A stretch of 64,000 nucleotides of DNA from Kosakonia sacchari. Its GTDB lineage: Bacteria > Pseudomonadota > Gammaproteobacteria > Enterobacterales > Enterobacteriaceae. The notes below the pieces were generated by a model. It was given only the letters and a program-made list of their open reading frames with translations, ran no database searches and was not told the DNA's origin. Both the position numbers and the translations under genes were made by a program. The DNA lies in NCBI GenBank assembly GCA_900109485.1, contig FOAY01000018.1:1-64000 (forward strand). Direction: 5' to 3'. This document shows positions 16,401-24,210 of this stretch, piece by piece; the first letter of the stretch is position 1; each line of letters begins with the position of its first letter.

Positions 16401-17523
16401 GGATTTCGCGCCCGGTCGCTCCCGCGTGGCTGAACTCGCGAATGTGCTGCAATTCATCGCCGTTCCAGTCAAACGCCCAGCCATTACCGTGACGATCCGC
16501 CAGCTTGTGTACTGGTAATACGCCCTGTTTACCGCTGAAATGCAGCTCCGGGCCGCTCTCCTGCTCGATTCGCCACCACACTTCGCCCTCGCGCGTTTCG
16601 CGCCACAGGCGGCTTCCGTCCGGCAGGCCGGTAATGGCCTGTTCGCGGCCATCCGCCTGCGGTAGCGCGGCAAACAGCGTCATCCCTTCCGCCTGCGTCA
16701 GCAGGGCAACGCCTTCATCGGCGAGCACCTCAAGGCGGGTATCCGCCGGGGTGGACCAGCCGTAACCGCACATCCCTGCTATTTCCGTGTCGGACGAGGT
16801 ATAGCTGCGCGTCCACTCCAGCGGCAACCTGCCCGGCAGCAGGAAATCCATCTGCTCCAGGCTGACGCTGCCGTCGCGAATATCCACCGGCTCGGCGCGC
16901 AGTACCCGGCATTTCAGGAAGCCAGGGTCCATATTGCGAAACAGCTTTTGCCGCAGTTTGCGGAAACGGCGCATAAACAGCCGCCACTGCGGCGTTTTTT
17001 TCAGTTTTTTAAACCCTTTCCCCAGGCCGCTTAACCCGGCGCGCATCAACAGCGCCATCAGGTTGATGGTGGGCGGCCCGCCGACAATCACATTGTTGGG
17101 CAGCGCGAGGTTAAACGTCAGCGGCAACGTCAACGAAAGGGGTTTTGGTTTGGTGGCGCGTTTGAGGCGAAACGGCGGGATCAGGCCAATAATGTTGCAG
17201 CTCAGCACCGGCATACCGATGCGGGAAAACGGCTCGCCATCCACCGAAACGGTTTTGCTGCCCATAAACAGCTCGTCTTCAATCTGCGGGCCGCCCGGCG
17301 CGCGCAGCGGCGGGATCCACGCGCCGCCCACCGGAATATGCACCGCCATCCCGCCCGTTCCGGCGCTGGCGCGTTTGATGCTGTTAACGTGAACGGTGGT
17401 GCCAATCAGCGGCAGATAGTCGAAGACATCAAAAACGATGCCGATGTGCGGCGTTGGCAGCGGCCACGGGTAGGTATGAATATCCAGCCCGAGCTGTGGA
17501 TCGAAGTGCGCGCCGGAGTGCAT
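13462..17523 (-). CDS. rhs: T6SS Rhs effector: PAAR-like N-terminus, YD-repeat shell, HNH-like nuclease tip
   Basis: 1353 residues. The N-terminal ~170 residues are PAAR-like (SVDGEPFSRIGMPVLSC) without the paired membrane helices seen in EagR-dependent Rhs proteins. Residues ~200-1235 are the Rhs/YD-repeat shell (many YxYDxxGRL units) that encapsulates the toxin. The conserved core end WIDPLGL (DPLGL at 1236-1240) marks the autocleavage site. The variable tip is 1241-1353 and contains ELNHR (1299-1303), NLEKVTPWEHAAKDPYRH, an HNH/endonuclease VII-like pattern, suggesting DNA or RNA cleavage in competitors. The presumed immunity gene follows at 2 bp. The nuclease subtype is uncertain. Confidence 0.9.
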   Translation of the reverse strand: MHSGAHFDPQLGLDIHTYPWPLPTPHIGIVFDVFDYLPLIGTTVHVNSIKRASAGTGGMAVHIPVGGAWIPPLRAPGGPQIEDELFMGSKTVSVDGEPFSRIGMPVLSCNIIGLIPPFRLKRATKPKPLSLTLPLTFNLALPNNVIVGGPPTINLMALLMRAGLSGLGKGFKKLKKTPQWRLFMRRFRKLRQKLFRNMDPGFLKCRVLRAEPVDIRDGSVSLEQMDFLLPGRLPLEWTRSYTSSDTEIAGMCGYGWSTPADTRLEVLADEGVALLTQAEGMTLFAALPQADGREQAITGLPDGSRLWRETREGEVWWRIEQESGPELHFSGKQGVLPVHKLADRHGNGWAFDWNGDELQHIREFSHAGATGREILVTWQNDRLLALRLRNTLDGEITPLTRYEYDADNQLSAEIDALSHPRHFFWQQRYLLSHVDRNGQGFHYQYDDAWRVIHAWGDGGVWDYRFAWHELLNEVEISDSAGNISRITFDENGLPIAEIDPTGGNTLFRYDDVGRTAELVEPDGSTWRWEYDERGQMVAEHLPDGSVVQASYDDWGDLIAVTDEQGANWRTQFDSGGNLVAEIDPTGVTSRYHYDAFGQLTAAEIPGSPPTQYHYDRFGFLTAEHSAGGGMTRFRYSVRGTLQERIDADGGITRFHWDMKDRLVATVDPAGGEVRVSYDREDEPLQFTDEQGRVTRFRYTGTGMLAACETPDGATLGYQYDAEDRLLAVINQNGQRWQFTRDALGRVTAESDYWGQVTRYGWDNASRLIQREDPLGREVRYGYDRAGRLCERRSGDTLQATFHYDPCGRMVLCENPWRRLVWRYDRAGRLLCEEQDGFQLRYGYDPRGLLISRESDGGHRVRYGMDEHDRLSEVQLNDDAPIRFTYDACGRRASEQLSDDVERRYRYDRLGRLTSQQVLQNDLPLFASGFAYDRAGNLTLREDSQWGSDRYTYDPVGRLAAHTAPDGVLRQFVHDAAGNALQTQIRDVNDSAGGWFREGLHQGTRYVFDRAGELRQRRDVQNEGEKEDFIWDENRQLIAVRKGNEQVRYGYDGLGRRVFKQTASETRWFYWQEDALAGETVTATEQPLAALSIFDTGGRLKRQKAQAQLFSTLREYIYYPGGFRPLALVTQENGQKQSWHYHCDPNGAPVRLTSPGGEIVWSERSGAWGEKGEVCASRIDNPLRFQGHYFDGETGLHYNRYRYYDPAIAAYISQDPLGLAGGLNVYDYVIAPQTWIDPLGLKCWNTARRDYWKAEAKAAPKGMYSSVNMLRMRLGLAPRIRVEEYHFKTRRIRTRNVSLELNHRIWPQRSGKNVDLPYNLEKVTPWEHAAKDPYRHTGSRLIKIVQDVGNYTGR

Positions 17524-17532
17524 CGCTTAACC

Positions 17533-17661
17533 TCAGAACATGGCACGCAACAGCGCGCGCAGGAAAGTACGAACTTCGGTCGCCAGATCGCTCTCAGAAA
17601 GGCTTAAAAAGAGCAGCGCCAGCACGGTGACGACAACAATAATGATGATGCGATTTTTCAT
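17533..17661 (-). CDS. 42-residue membrane peptide between the T6SS accessory gene and rhs
   Basis: Starts with MKNRIIIIVVVTVLALLFL, a single transmembrane helix, followed by a short amphipathic tail SESDLATEVRTFLRALLRAM. Its ATG overlaps the stop of the 516-residue gene (ATGA) and its stop lies 9 bp before the rhs start, so it sits in a tightly coupled operon and is very likely translated. No family is recognised. Because the Rhs protein lacks its own N-terminal membrane helices and no EagR chaperone is present, a role in membrane translocation or loading of Rhs is possible; that is inference. Confidence 0.6.
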   Translation of the reverse strand: MKNRIIIIVVVTVLALLFLSLSESDLATEVRTFLRALLRAMF

Positions 17662-19208
17662 AGCGGGTTGCTTCCTGCAGTATCAGTTAACGATGCGTCG
17701 CGCTCTCCCCACGCGGGAAGGCGTTGCCACTCGCCGGGCGGCGCATCAAAAGGATGGGCGATTTCCGGCAGGCCGTTCCAGTGCGGATGCAGCTTCTCCC
17801 GCGCCAGCCGGATAACGCGGCGAAAGCTCTCATCGCCGCGGCGGATCAGGTTTTCACGCTCTTCACGGATCAGCGTAAAGGCCGCTTCAAGTTGTAATTG
17901 CAAACGGCTGTCGGCCTGTCGAACCTGCTCCACCGCTGGCGCGGACGGCAGTTGCGCTTCCGCCTGCGCAATAAGCTTCTGTTTTTCCGCCTGCCAGCGC
18001 GTGGCGCAGGCTTCAAGGGCTTCGGTTCGCCGCTTGTCATGCATACGCAGCAAATCCTGGAACACCAGCGGCAAGGTGGTTTGCCCGCGTTCCGTGATGG
18101 GAACAGGCTCCGCCGCCTGAATGGCGCGGGCGTACTCCTCCATTGCCGCCGGGCGATGCCCGCACAGCCAGAGGCAAAAACCGCACATCCGCCAGCCCTC
18201 CATCGCAAAGAGCGGATGCGGGATGGCCTGCGCCTCAATCGCCGCCTGGCGGTAGGCTTTCGCCGCCTGAAGATACTCTTTGCTGGAGAACCAGGCGCCC
18301 GCCTCGCCAAAAGTGCTTTGCGTGCGCAACTGCCCTTTTACCGCCTGATCGGGCACCTCGCCGGAGATGCTTTGCGCCTGGCGGTAGTGCTCCACCGCCT
18401 GCGCGTGATCGCGGCCTTTGAGCCAGCCGCCGGCGATCAGGTTATGCATAATCGCCTGCTGATCCGCCCAGCCGCGACGCTGCGCAATCGCCAGCGCCAG
18501 GCTGCCGCGCGCCGCCACCTGCTCGGGGCTGCCTTTTTCCAGCAGCAACATGGCATCGGCCAGATAACGGCGGAACAGCAAACGGTCGACATCGGCGTCG
18601 GTCTGCTGCTGCGCGGTCTGGTGCATGACTTTCATGCCATCAATCCGATCCTCAATCAGCCGGACATGGCGCGGATTTGCGGTATACAGCGGCTGCCAGA
18701 TCGGCTGTTCAACGGTGTCGATCAATAACAAGCGCGGCGCATCAGCGCCCTGTTCCAGCCAGCGATGGAGCCAGCGCAGCATGGCGCTCTCATCGCTGAC
18801 AGCGGAAGGTTTCAGCACCAGCACCAGATAGCGCAGATCGTCGGCAAACTGTGCGGCAAAGTTCTGCAACAGGCTGCGTAACTGCCCGGCGCTGTAGCAG
18901 GGCAGCCAGGGTTCGGCATCCCAGAAAGCGGCATCGGGCGTCGCTTCATACTGCTCAACGAATTCACGGCCCAGCGCCTCGCTGTAGCTGTATCCGGTTT
19001 CAAAAGGCGTGTTGAAGCTGAGGAACAGATCGGGCAATGAACGCCCCTGCGGATGCTGTTGCAGCGCGAAAAAAGCATCCAGCAGCGATTCGCCATTTGC
19101 CGGAACACGCCAGATAAACAGCCGTGCGGCGGCATCTTCGCTGGCATCCAGCCAGCTTAATTCCAGCTCGCTCATCACCTTTTCACTGGGGTTTTTGCTG
19201 GCGTTCAT
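17658..19208 (-). CDS. T6SS-linked helical-repeat protein of unknown function, candidate Rhs/VgrG adaptor
   Basis: 516 residues, no signal peptide or membrane helix. The N-terminal half (about 1-200) is an alpha/beta region with strands such as RYLVLVLKPSA and PRLLLIDTVEQPIW. The middle (about 210-390) is helical with TPR-like units (ADAMLLLEKGSPEQVAARGS, then QAAKAYRQAAIEAQ and AAMEEYARAIQAAE). The C-terminus is a charged coil region. It starts 10 bp after the vgrG stop; an internal ATG at codon 12 is an alternative start. Lying between vgrG and rhs, where adaptor or chaperone genes (DUF4123, EagR) usually lie, it may load the Rhs effector. No family was identified. Confidence 0.65.
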   Translation of the reverse strand: MNASKNPSEKVMSELELSWLDASEDAAARLFIWRVPANGESLLDAFFALQQHPQGRSLPDLFLSFNTPFETGYSYSEALGREFVEQYEATPDAAFWDAEPWLPCYSAGQLRSLLQNFAAQFADDLRYLVLVLKPSAVSDESAMLRWLHRWLEQGADAPRLLLIDTVEQPIWQPLYTANPRHVRLIEDRIDGMKVMHQTAQQQTDADVDRLLFRRYLADAMLLLEKGSPEQVAARGSLALAIAQRRGWADQQAIMHNLIAGGWLKGRDHAQAVEHYRQAQSISGEVPDQAVKGQLRTQSTFGEAGAWFSSKEYLQAAKAYRQAAIEAQAIPHPLFAMEGWRMCGFCLWLCGHRPAAMEEYARAIQAAEPVPITERGQTTLPLVFQDLLRMHDKRRTEALEACATRWQAEKQKLIAQAEAQLPSAPAVEQVRQADSRLQLQLEAAFTLIREERENLIRRGDESFRRVIRLAREKLHPHWNGLPEIAHPFDAPPGEWQRLPAWGERDASLTDTAGSNPL

Positions 19209-19218
19209 GGCATCCCCA

Positions 19219-21435
19219 TCAGGCGTTCAGCTCAATTTTCTTGCCATTGACCATCACCCCGGCGGCATTAATGGTGATGGTCGAACCGCCAGCGGTGATC
19301 TCCACGCTGCCGTTACCAATCAGGATGCCGCTCTCGCCTACGTTGATGCGGAAGGTGTCCGTCGCGCTGTCGGCCACGCTGCCCTGGGTAAACCGGGTAT
19401 CGCCGCCGGTGATGCTCAGCGTGCGTCCGGCGCCGATGCTGACGTCCTGTTTTTGCGTCACCGTGCGCGTCTCATTGCTGCTGACGGTGACATTGCGGTT
19501 ACCGGTTACTTCCAGCGTCTGGTTACCAGTCACCTGCACCGTGCGGTTTTGCTGGACGCTAACCTTCTCATTGCCCTGCACGCTGCGGGTGCGATCCTGG
19601 ACCACCGTCAGCGTCTGATTACCTTCAACAGTGCCGGTATTGTTGCTTTTCACCGTGGTGGTGTGGTTGCCGGTAATGGTTTCGTCGCGGTTTTGTTCCA
19701 CACTCAGGGTTTCGTTACCCTTCACGCTCTCGGTACGGTTTTGCTGCACCGTGGTGGTTTCATTACCGTTGATGGTTTTGCTGCGATGCTGGCCCACGGT
19801 GATGGTTTCATTGCCATCGACGGTGCGCGTCCGGTTCTGCTTGATGTGGCTGGTTTCGTCTTTGCCGACGGTTTTAGTGCGGTTGCTGCCGACATCATGG
19901 GTTTCGTCGTTTTCAACTTCCGTATCCATATTGCGTTCGGCATGCAGCCAGAGCTGCTCAGCGCCCGGTTTATCCTCAAAACGCAGGGCGTTGGCGTTAT
20001 CCGGCGAGCCATCTTTGGAACGGCTCATAAAACCCATCTGCGTGGCCGCCGCTGGCAGCGCCCACGGCGGCATGCTGGCTTCGTTGTAGACGCGGCCAAT
20101 AATGATCGGCCTGTCCGGCTCGCCGTTAATAAAATCGACCACCACTTCATCACCGACGCGCGGGATCTGCACCCCGCCGTAGCCCTGCCCGGCCCAGGCG
20201 CTGGAGACACGCACCCAGCAGGAACTGTTCTCGTCGCCCTGGCTTTGCCGATCCCAGTGGAATTTCACTTTGACGCGACCATATTTGTCCGTCCAGATCG
20301 ACTCGCCCGCAGGCCCTACGACTCTTGCTGTTTGCGGCCCGTAGGTGCGCGGCCAGTCGGTGACGGCGGCCGGGCGAAACGGCGTGGATGCCGGAATGAC
20401 GGTAAAGTCGATGCGCTGCTGTGTCTCGCCAACATCGCCGGAAGCATACTGGTTTTCGGCAAAATCATAGCGAGCGCCCACCACCAGCCACTGCGCGTTG
20501 TCGGCATCGTTAGGGGAGCGGATCAGCGTAAAGGTGTGCCCCGGCGCAATACCGGTCGCCGTTGCGCTGCCCTGCATTTGCTGCTGTTCCGCCTGCCAGG
20601 ATTGCTGGCGGATACGCGCATAAGATTCGCCGTCGCCATGCTCCACAAAACGGCCTGGCCAGTCATAGACATCGATTTTTCCGGGAGTTGGCGAAACGGG
20701 GTTTTGCAGGGTTTGCAGCATCCAGGCATGGGGCTTGCGGAAGTCGTAATCGTCGGTGCTGTAGAGGCCCGGCGTAACGATATGCCGCGCCAGTAACTGG
20801 CTGACGCCCTCTTCGTTCACCGCACCGCCGCCGCTTTGCGCATGCCACGGAATCACTTCATAACCGGGAAACGCCTCCGCTTGCGCGTAATCATCCATCA
20901 GTACCAGCGTGTGTCCCTCTTTGCCGTGGCGGAACAGGTAGCTGATGCCCTCAAGCTCCAGCAAACGGCTGATAAAATGGAAGCTGCTCTCGGCGTACTG
21001 CACGCAATAATCCCACTGGCGATAGCTGCGCGTCAGTTTGTTTTCAATCTTTACCTGATATTCCGCAAACAGGGTGCTGACGATGTCCGGTACGCGCTGC
21101 TGCTGGAAAATACGGAAATTGCGATCGCGCATCATCGGCCAGAAATCCGGCTCAAGGGTCGCCTGATACACCGCATAGCGCGTGCCATCCAGCTCTTCCG
21201 AGCGCGCGGAGATCGCCGTGACTTTACCGCTCAGATAGCGCGTCGTTCCCAACTGCGTTGGGATCACCACCGTCATCTCCTGGCCCAGCAGTTTTTGCCG
21301 ATCGAGGGTGAAATCTTTGCTCAGCAGCTCGACCTGAAAGCGAAAGGGCGTGGAGAGCTGTTCTTCCCCTTTAAACGTCCAGAATAAGAGCGAATCACTT
21401 CCGGAGGATGACAGAACGGTTATCCGGTTAACCAT
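19219..21435 (-). CDS. vgrG: T6SS spike protein VgrG
   Basis: 738 residues. The N-terminal ~380 residues match the gp27-like base (FRFQVELLSKDFTLDRQKLLGQ; VQYAESSFHFISRLLELEGI), followed by the gp5-like OB region (WVRVSSAWAGQGYGG, GDEVVVDFINGEPDRPIIIG). Residues about 502-661 hold roughly ten-residue repeats of the type GNETxTVxQNRT, forming the trimeric beta-helix needle. The C-terminus (662-738) continues the helix to IELNA without a toxin domain. It caps the Hcp tube and carries the PAAR-tipped Rhs. It is the first gene of the five-gene module. The core T6SS structural genes are not in this window. Confidence 0.93.
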   Translation of the reverse strand: MVNRITVLSSSGSDSLLFWTFKGEEQLSTPFRFQVELLSKDFTLDRQKLLGQEMTVVIPTQLGTTRYLSGKVTAISARSEELDGTRYAVYQATLEPDFWPMMRDRNFRIFQQQRVPDIVSTLFAEYQVKIENKLTRSYRQWDYCVQYAESSFHFISRLLELEGISYLFRHGKEGHTLVLMDDYAQAEAFPGYEVIPWHAQSGGGAVNEEGVSQLLARHIVTPGLYSTDDYDFRKPHAWMLQTLQNPVSPTPGKIDVYDWPGRFVEHGDGESYARIRQQSWQAEQQQMQGSATATGIAPGHTFTLIRSPNDADNAQWLVVGARYDFAENQYASGDVGETQQRIDFTVIPASTPFRPAAVTDWPRTYGPQTARVVGPAGESIWTDKYGRVKVKFHWDRQSQGDENSSCWVRVSSAWAGQGYGGVQIPRVGDEVVVDFINGEPDRPIIIGRVYNEASMPPWALPAAATQMGFMSRSKDGSPDNANALRFEDKPGAEQLWLHAERNMDTEVENDETHDVGSNRTKTVGKDETSHIKQNRTRTVDGNETITVGQHRSKTINGNETTTVQQNRTESVKGNETLSVEQNRDETITGNHTTTVKSNNTGTVEGNQTLTVVQDRTRSVQGNEKVSVQQNRTVQVTGNQTLEVTGNRNVTVSSNETRTVTQKQDVSIGAGRTLSITGGDTRFTQGSVADSATDTFRINVGESGILIGNGSVEITAGGSTITINAAGVMVNGKKIELNA

Positions 21436-21832
21436 ACGTGTTCCTTTATTGCAGAGGCGAATATTCCGGGCGAAGAGGTGTTTCCACGCCTTCAGCGCAG
21501 GTAAATATAAAATAGAGTTTTGCGGTGCGGGTATTATTCCCTGCTGACCGATAATGATTTATTACGGGCGATATTAACTGGATATAGTTGAAACTCGCAC
21601 TGATTGGTAGTTAAGAATCATCCCATTTTCATACATTTATGATAACACGTTGAAAATTAAGACCAGCGTTTATTTACGCAATTTATTTATGGTTATTAGG
21701 TTATGCGATTCAGCCAACATATTAACCGCGTATCATATATTTTGAGATGGCAATATTATCCTCAACGCCAACAATTAAATAATTACGCAGGTTATTTTAG
21801 GCAAGTTTAATTATATGCCGGAAAATAAAGAG
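21436..21832. other. AT-rich intergenic region upstream of vgrG
   Basis: About 400 bp without a coding frame on either strand. It must contain the minus-strand promoter for the vgrG-rhs module. Its low GC content contrasts with the flanking genes. No repeat, RNA gene or clear operator was recognised. Confidence 0.4.
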
Positions 21833-21852
21833 ATGGCCCGCCAGCGGGCCAT
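21833..21852 (-). terminator. Terminator after pepE
   Basis: Stem ATGGCCCGC / GCGGGCCAT with a short loop. On the minus strand it is followed by CTCTTTATTTT. It lies 9 bp beyond the stop of the last gene of the IclR-OPT operon. Confidence 0.7.
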
Positions 21853-21860
21853 TGTCGATG

Positions 21861-22553
21861 TCAGAAAAAGCGGTGACCGGCAGCCAGCGTAATGGCCGGT
21901 TGCCCGGCTTTAAACAGCAGGGCCGGTTTGTCGCCACCGAGTTGCGCGTGGCCGCCATGTACCGCGATCCAGCTTCCTTCCGGTAAACCGATCACCTCCA
22001 GTTCCGGCGCCACCATCAGCAGCTCGCGAATGCGCTGCTCGCGCGTTTCGCCCTGATGCCCGGCGGGGAGCGCGTTGGTAAAGTGCGGGTTGATCTGCAA
22101 CGGCACCAGATTGAGCGCATCCAGACCGCCCGGATCGATAATCGGCATATCATTGGTGGTGCGGATCGTCGGACAGGCCAGATTCGCCCCGGCGCTCCAG
22201 CCAACATACAGCGCACCGTTGTTAATGGCCTGGCGGATCGGTTCGATCAACCCGCGCTCGCGGCAATTTTTCAGCAGGTTAAACGTGTTGCCGCCGCCAA
22301 CCATCACAATCTCTGCGGCGGCAATCGCCGCAGGCGCGTCGTCCACGGTATGAATGCCGGTGATCGACAGATCCAGCTCCGCCAGCGCCAGACGGACTTT
22401 ATCCGTATAGGCATCAAAGCTTTGCGTTACGCCCGCAAAGGGAATAAACACCACCTTGCGACGTCCGCCAAGCTGCGCTTTCAGCAGCGGCAGCGCATAT
22501 TCCAGATATTCGGTGCCAGGCAGCACCGAATTGCTCAGTAACAGCAAATCCAT
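21861..22553 (-). CDS. pepE: Dipeptidase E (alpha-aspartyl dipeptidase), S51 peptidase
   Basis: 230 residues, the family's usual length. The catalytic residues known from Salmonella PepE are in register: nucleophile Ser120 in GWSAGAN, Asp135 and His157 (NPHF). PepE is a cytoplasmic enzyme that cleaves N-terminal aspartyl dipeptides. Here it is the last gene of an operon with an OPT-type transporter, DUF1177 and AroM, unlike the stand-alone pepE of E. coli, so its natural substrate may be an Asp-containing peptide imported by that transporter. It starts 12 bp after the aroM stop. Confidence 0.9.
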   Translation of the reverse strand: MDLLLLSNSVLPGTEYLEYALPLLKAQLGGRRKVVFIPFAGVTQSFDAYTDKVRLALAELDLSITGIHTVDDAPAAIAAAEIVMVGGGNTFNLLKNCRERGLIEPIRQAINNGALYVGWSAGANLACPTIRTTNDMPIIDPGGLDALNLVPLQINPHFTNALPAGHQGETREQRIRELLMVAPELEVIGLPEGSWIAVHGGHAQLGGDKPALLFKAGQPAITLAAGHRFF

Positions 22554-22565
22554 AACCCTCTCCTT

Positions 22566-23246
22566 TTACAGCAAATTGCGTAGCAGATCGGCTAACAGCT
22601 TATTCGATAATACAACGGGCAGTGGGACGTGGCGGGCGCAAATCGCCTGATGCCAGGCGGTGTAGCCCATGCAGTCGGTCAGAATCACTTCCGCGCCCTG
22701 CGCGTGCAGCGAGCGGGCGGCATCGGCCACCTCGTCTTCACTGGCGGTATAGGGCGAGGCAACGGCAAACACCGGCGTTTGCGCGGCGCCGCGCCACTTC
22801 TCCAGCTCGCTGGCGATCTGCGCTTCCAGCGGCACCAGGATCCCGGCGCGACGCGTTCCCACCAGCGCATTCAGCGTCGGCGGCAGGATCCGATCCGGCT
22901 CGATCAACCACGCTTTTTTGCTGCTCAAACCGTGAAACTCGCCGGTACAAAGAATAGCGATGATCTCGCAGCCCTGCGCTTCCAGCCCGTCGATCTTCTG
23001 TTGCAGCGCTTCGCCAACCGCCGGTTTGCCCATCACCACGGCTCGCCCGTCCAGCAGGCGCGAAGTCAGCAATGCATCGCCAGGTTGTGGCGCAAAACGC
23101 GCCGCGATGTCGGCATCATCCAGCCCATCCAGCACCCCGGCGTGCAGACAACTTACCTGCGCGGGTAACGCCGCATCGAGGATTGGCGTGATGTCGCTGC
23201 GTGGTGCCTGGCCGATGGTCAGCGTACCGATTTTGCGCATCGCCAT
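22566..23246 (-). CDS. AroM family protein
   Basis: 226 residues with the AroM pattern: start MRKIGTLTIGQAPRSDITP, LLDGRAVVMGK, CEIIAILCTGEFHGL and GAEVILTDCMGYT. The two cysteine-containing segments (LCTGEF, TDCMGYT) recall the paired active-site cysteines of Asp/Glu/hydantoin racemase-like proteins, to which AroM appears related. The biochemical function of AroM is unknown. Its stop and start abut DUF1177 (1 bp apart) and PepE (12 bp), pointing to a joint role in a catabolic route. Codon 3 (ATG at 23240) is an alternative start. Confidence 0.82.
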   Translation of the reverse strand: MAMRKIGTLTIGQAPRSDITPILDAALPAQVSCLHAGVLDGLDDADIAARFAPQPGDALLTSRLLDGRAVVMGKPAVGEALQQKIDGLEAQGCEIIAILCTGEFHGLSSKKAWLIEPDRILPPTLNALVGTRRAGILVPLEAQIASELEKWRGAAQTPVFAVASPYTASEDEVADAARSLHAQGAEVILTDCMGYTAWHQAICARHVPLPVVLSNKLLADLLRNLL

Positions 23247-23247
23247 T

Positions 23248-24186
23248 TCACACTCCCGACTGACGTTTTTGCAGATGCGCCAGCGAACCGTACAGATCGA
23301 GCAGGCGCTGGTATTCCGCTTTATCGAAGAACTGGCAGGTGCCGCGGGTGAACTCTTTCGCCACTTCTACGGCAAATTTACAGGCCAGCGCGATATCCGT
23401 TTCGTGGCTCGCCCCGGTGCCGCAGCCCGGCACAACGCTCACCGCCGTAATTGCCACGCCAACCACGGGCGCGGCGGTGGCAATCGACGGTTGCAGAATG
23501 CTGTTCAGGTGGTAAACCCCGTTACCGTACGGCGTGATGTCCTGGGTGGTGATCGGGAAAGTGACCGGCAGTTGCCCGGTGGTCATTTCCATGACGCGCA
23601 GCAGATCTTCCGCCACGCGCAGGATGTAACCCGCTTTGACCGTCGGCGAAATGGCAAAGCCTTTATGGTTGATGATGCGGTTGCCTTTGGTGGTATCAAT
23701 CGACAGCACCGCATCCATTTCGTCGGAGACTTCCTGCTCGTTCATGTCTTCGGTTTCGACCGGCGAATCCATAAAATCAACCGGCTCGTGCGGGCGCGTT
23801 GGCGCATCCGGGCAGATATGGGTGGTGACAATCACATCGCCTGGCAGGCTGTCGCCCTGGCGCTGCATCTCCGCCAGTTTCAGCGCGCTGGCAATCGCCG
23901 CCACGGCGCCGTCGGCGTCGGAGACCATCCCAATTCGCCCCGGACGCGCGCCAATGCCGCCCAGACGTCCGACAATCCCCAGCGTCGGCGCGCTGCCGCC
24001 GCGGCGTTTACCTTCGGTGCCCGGAATGACGATTTTAACGAAGTCGGTGCTGCCTTTCGGGCCGCTGACCACTTTCACGCTCACCTCGAGATTGCTGTAA
24101 CCCGCCAGCAGCGTTTTCACCTTGTCGCCGCTGGCATACGCGCTGTCGAGTAACTCAAAGACCTGTAACGTTTGTTGTAAGCTCAT
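23248..24186 (-). CDS. DUF1177 family protein
   Basis: 312 residues, cytoplasmic, matching the uncharacterised DUF1177 family from start MSLQQTLQVFELLDSAYASG through GIVGRLGGIGARPGRIGMVS, VTTHICPDAPTRPHEPVDFM and the end. Several conserved His/Asp/Glu clusters (THICPDAPTRPHEP, then DSPVETEDMNEQE) suggest a metal-dependent enzyme, possibly a hydrolase; this is inference. It lies between the OPT transporter (24 bp gap) and AroM (1 bp gap). Confidence 0.8.
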   Translation of the reverse strand: MSLQQTLQVFELLDSAYASGDKVKTLLAGYSNLEVSVKVVSGPKGSTDFVKIVIPGTEGKRRGGSAPTLGIVGRLGGIGARPGRIGMVSDADGAVAAIASALKLAEMQRQGDSLPGDVIVTTHICPDAPTRPHEPVDFMDSPVETEDMNEQEVSDEMDAVLSIDTTKGNRIINHKGFAISPTVKAGYILRVAEDLLRVMEMTTGQLPVTFPITTQDITPYGNGVYHLNSILQPSIATAAPVVGVAITAVSVVPGCGTGASHETDIALACKFAVEVAKEFTRGTCQFFDKAEYQRLLDLYGSLAHLQKRQSGV

Positions 24187-24210
24187 AATATTTTCTCTGG
24201 AATGGCGTGA

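Noticed and set aside
19009-20796. Long plus-strand frame of 595 codons opposite vgrG
   Set aside because: Shadow of the vgrG reading frame; no ribosome site or recognisable domain, and its repeats mirror those of VgrG.
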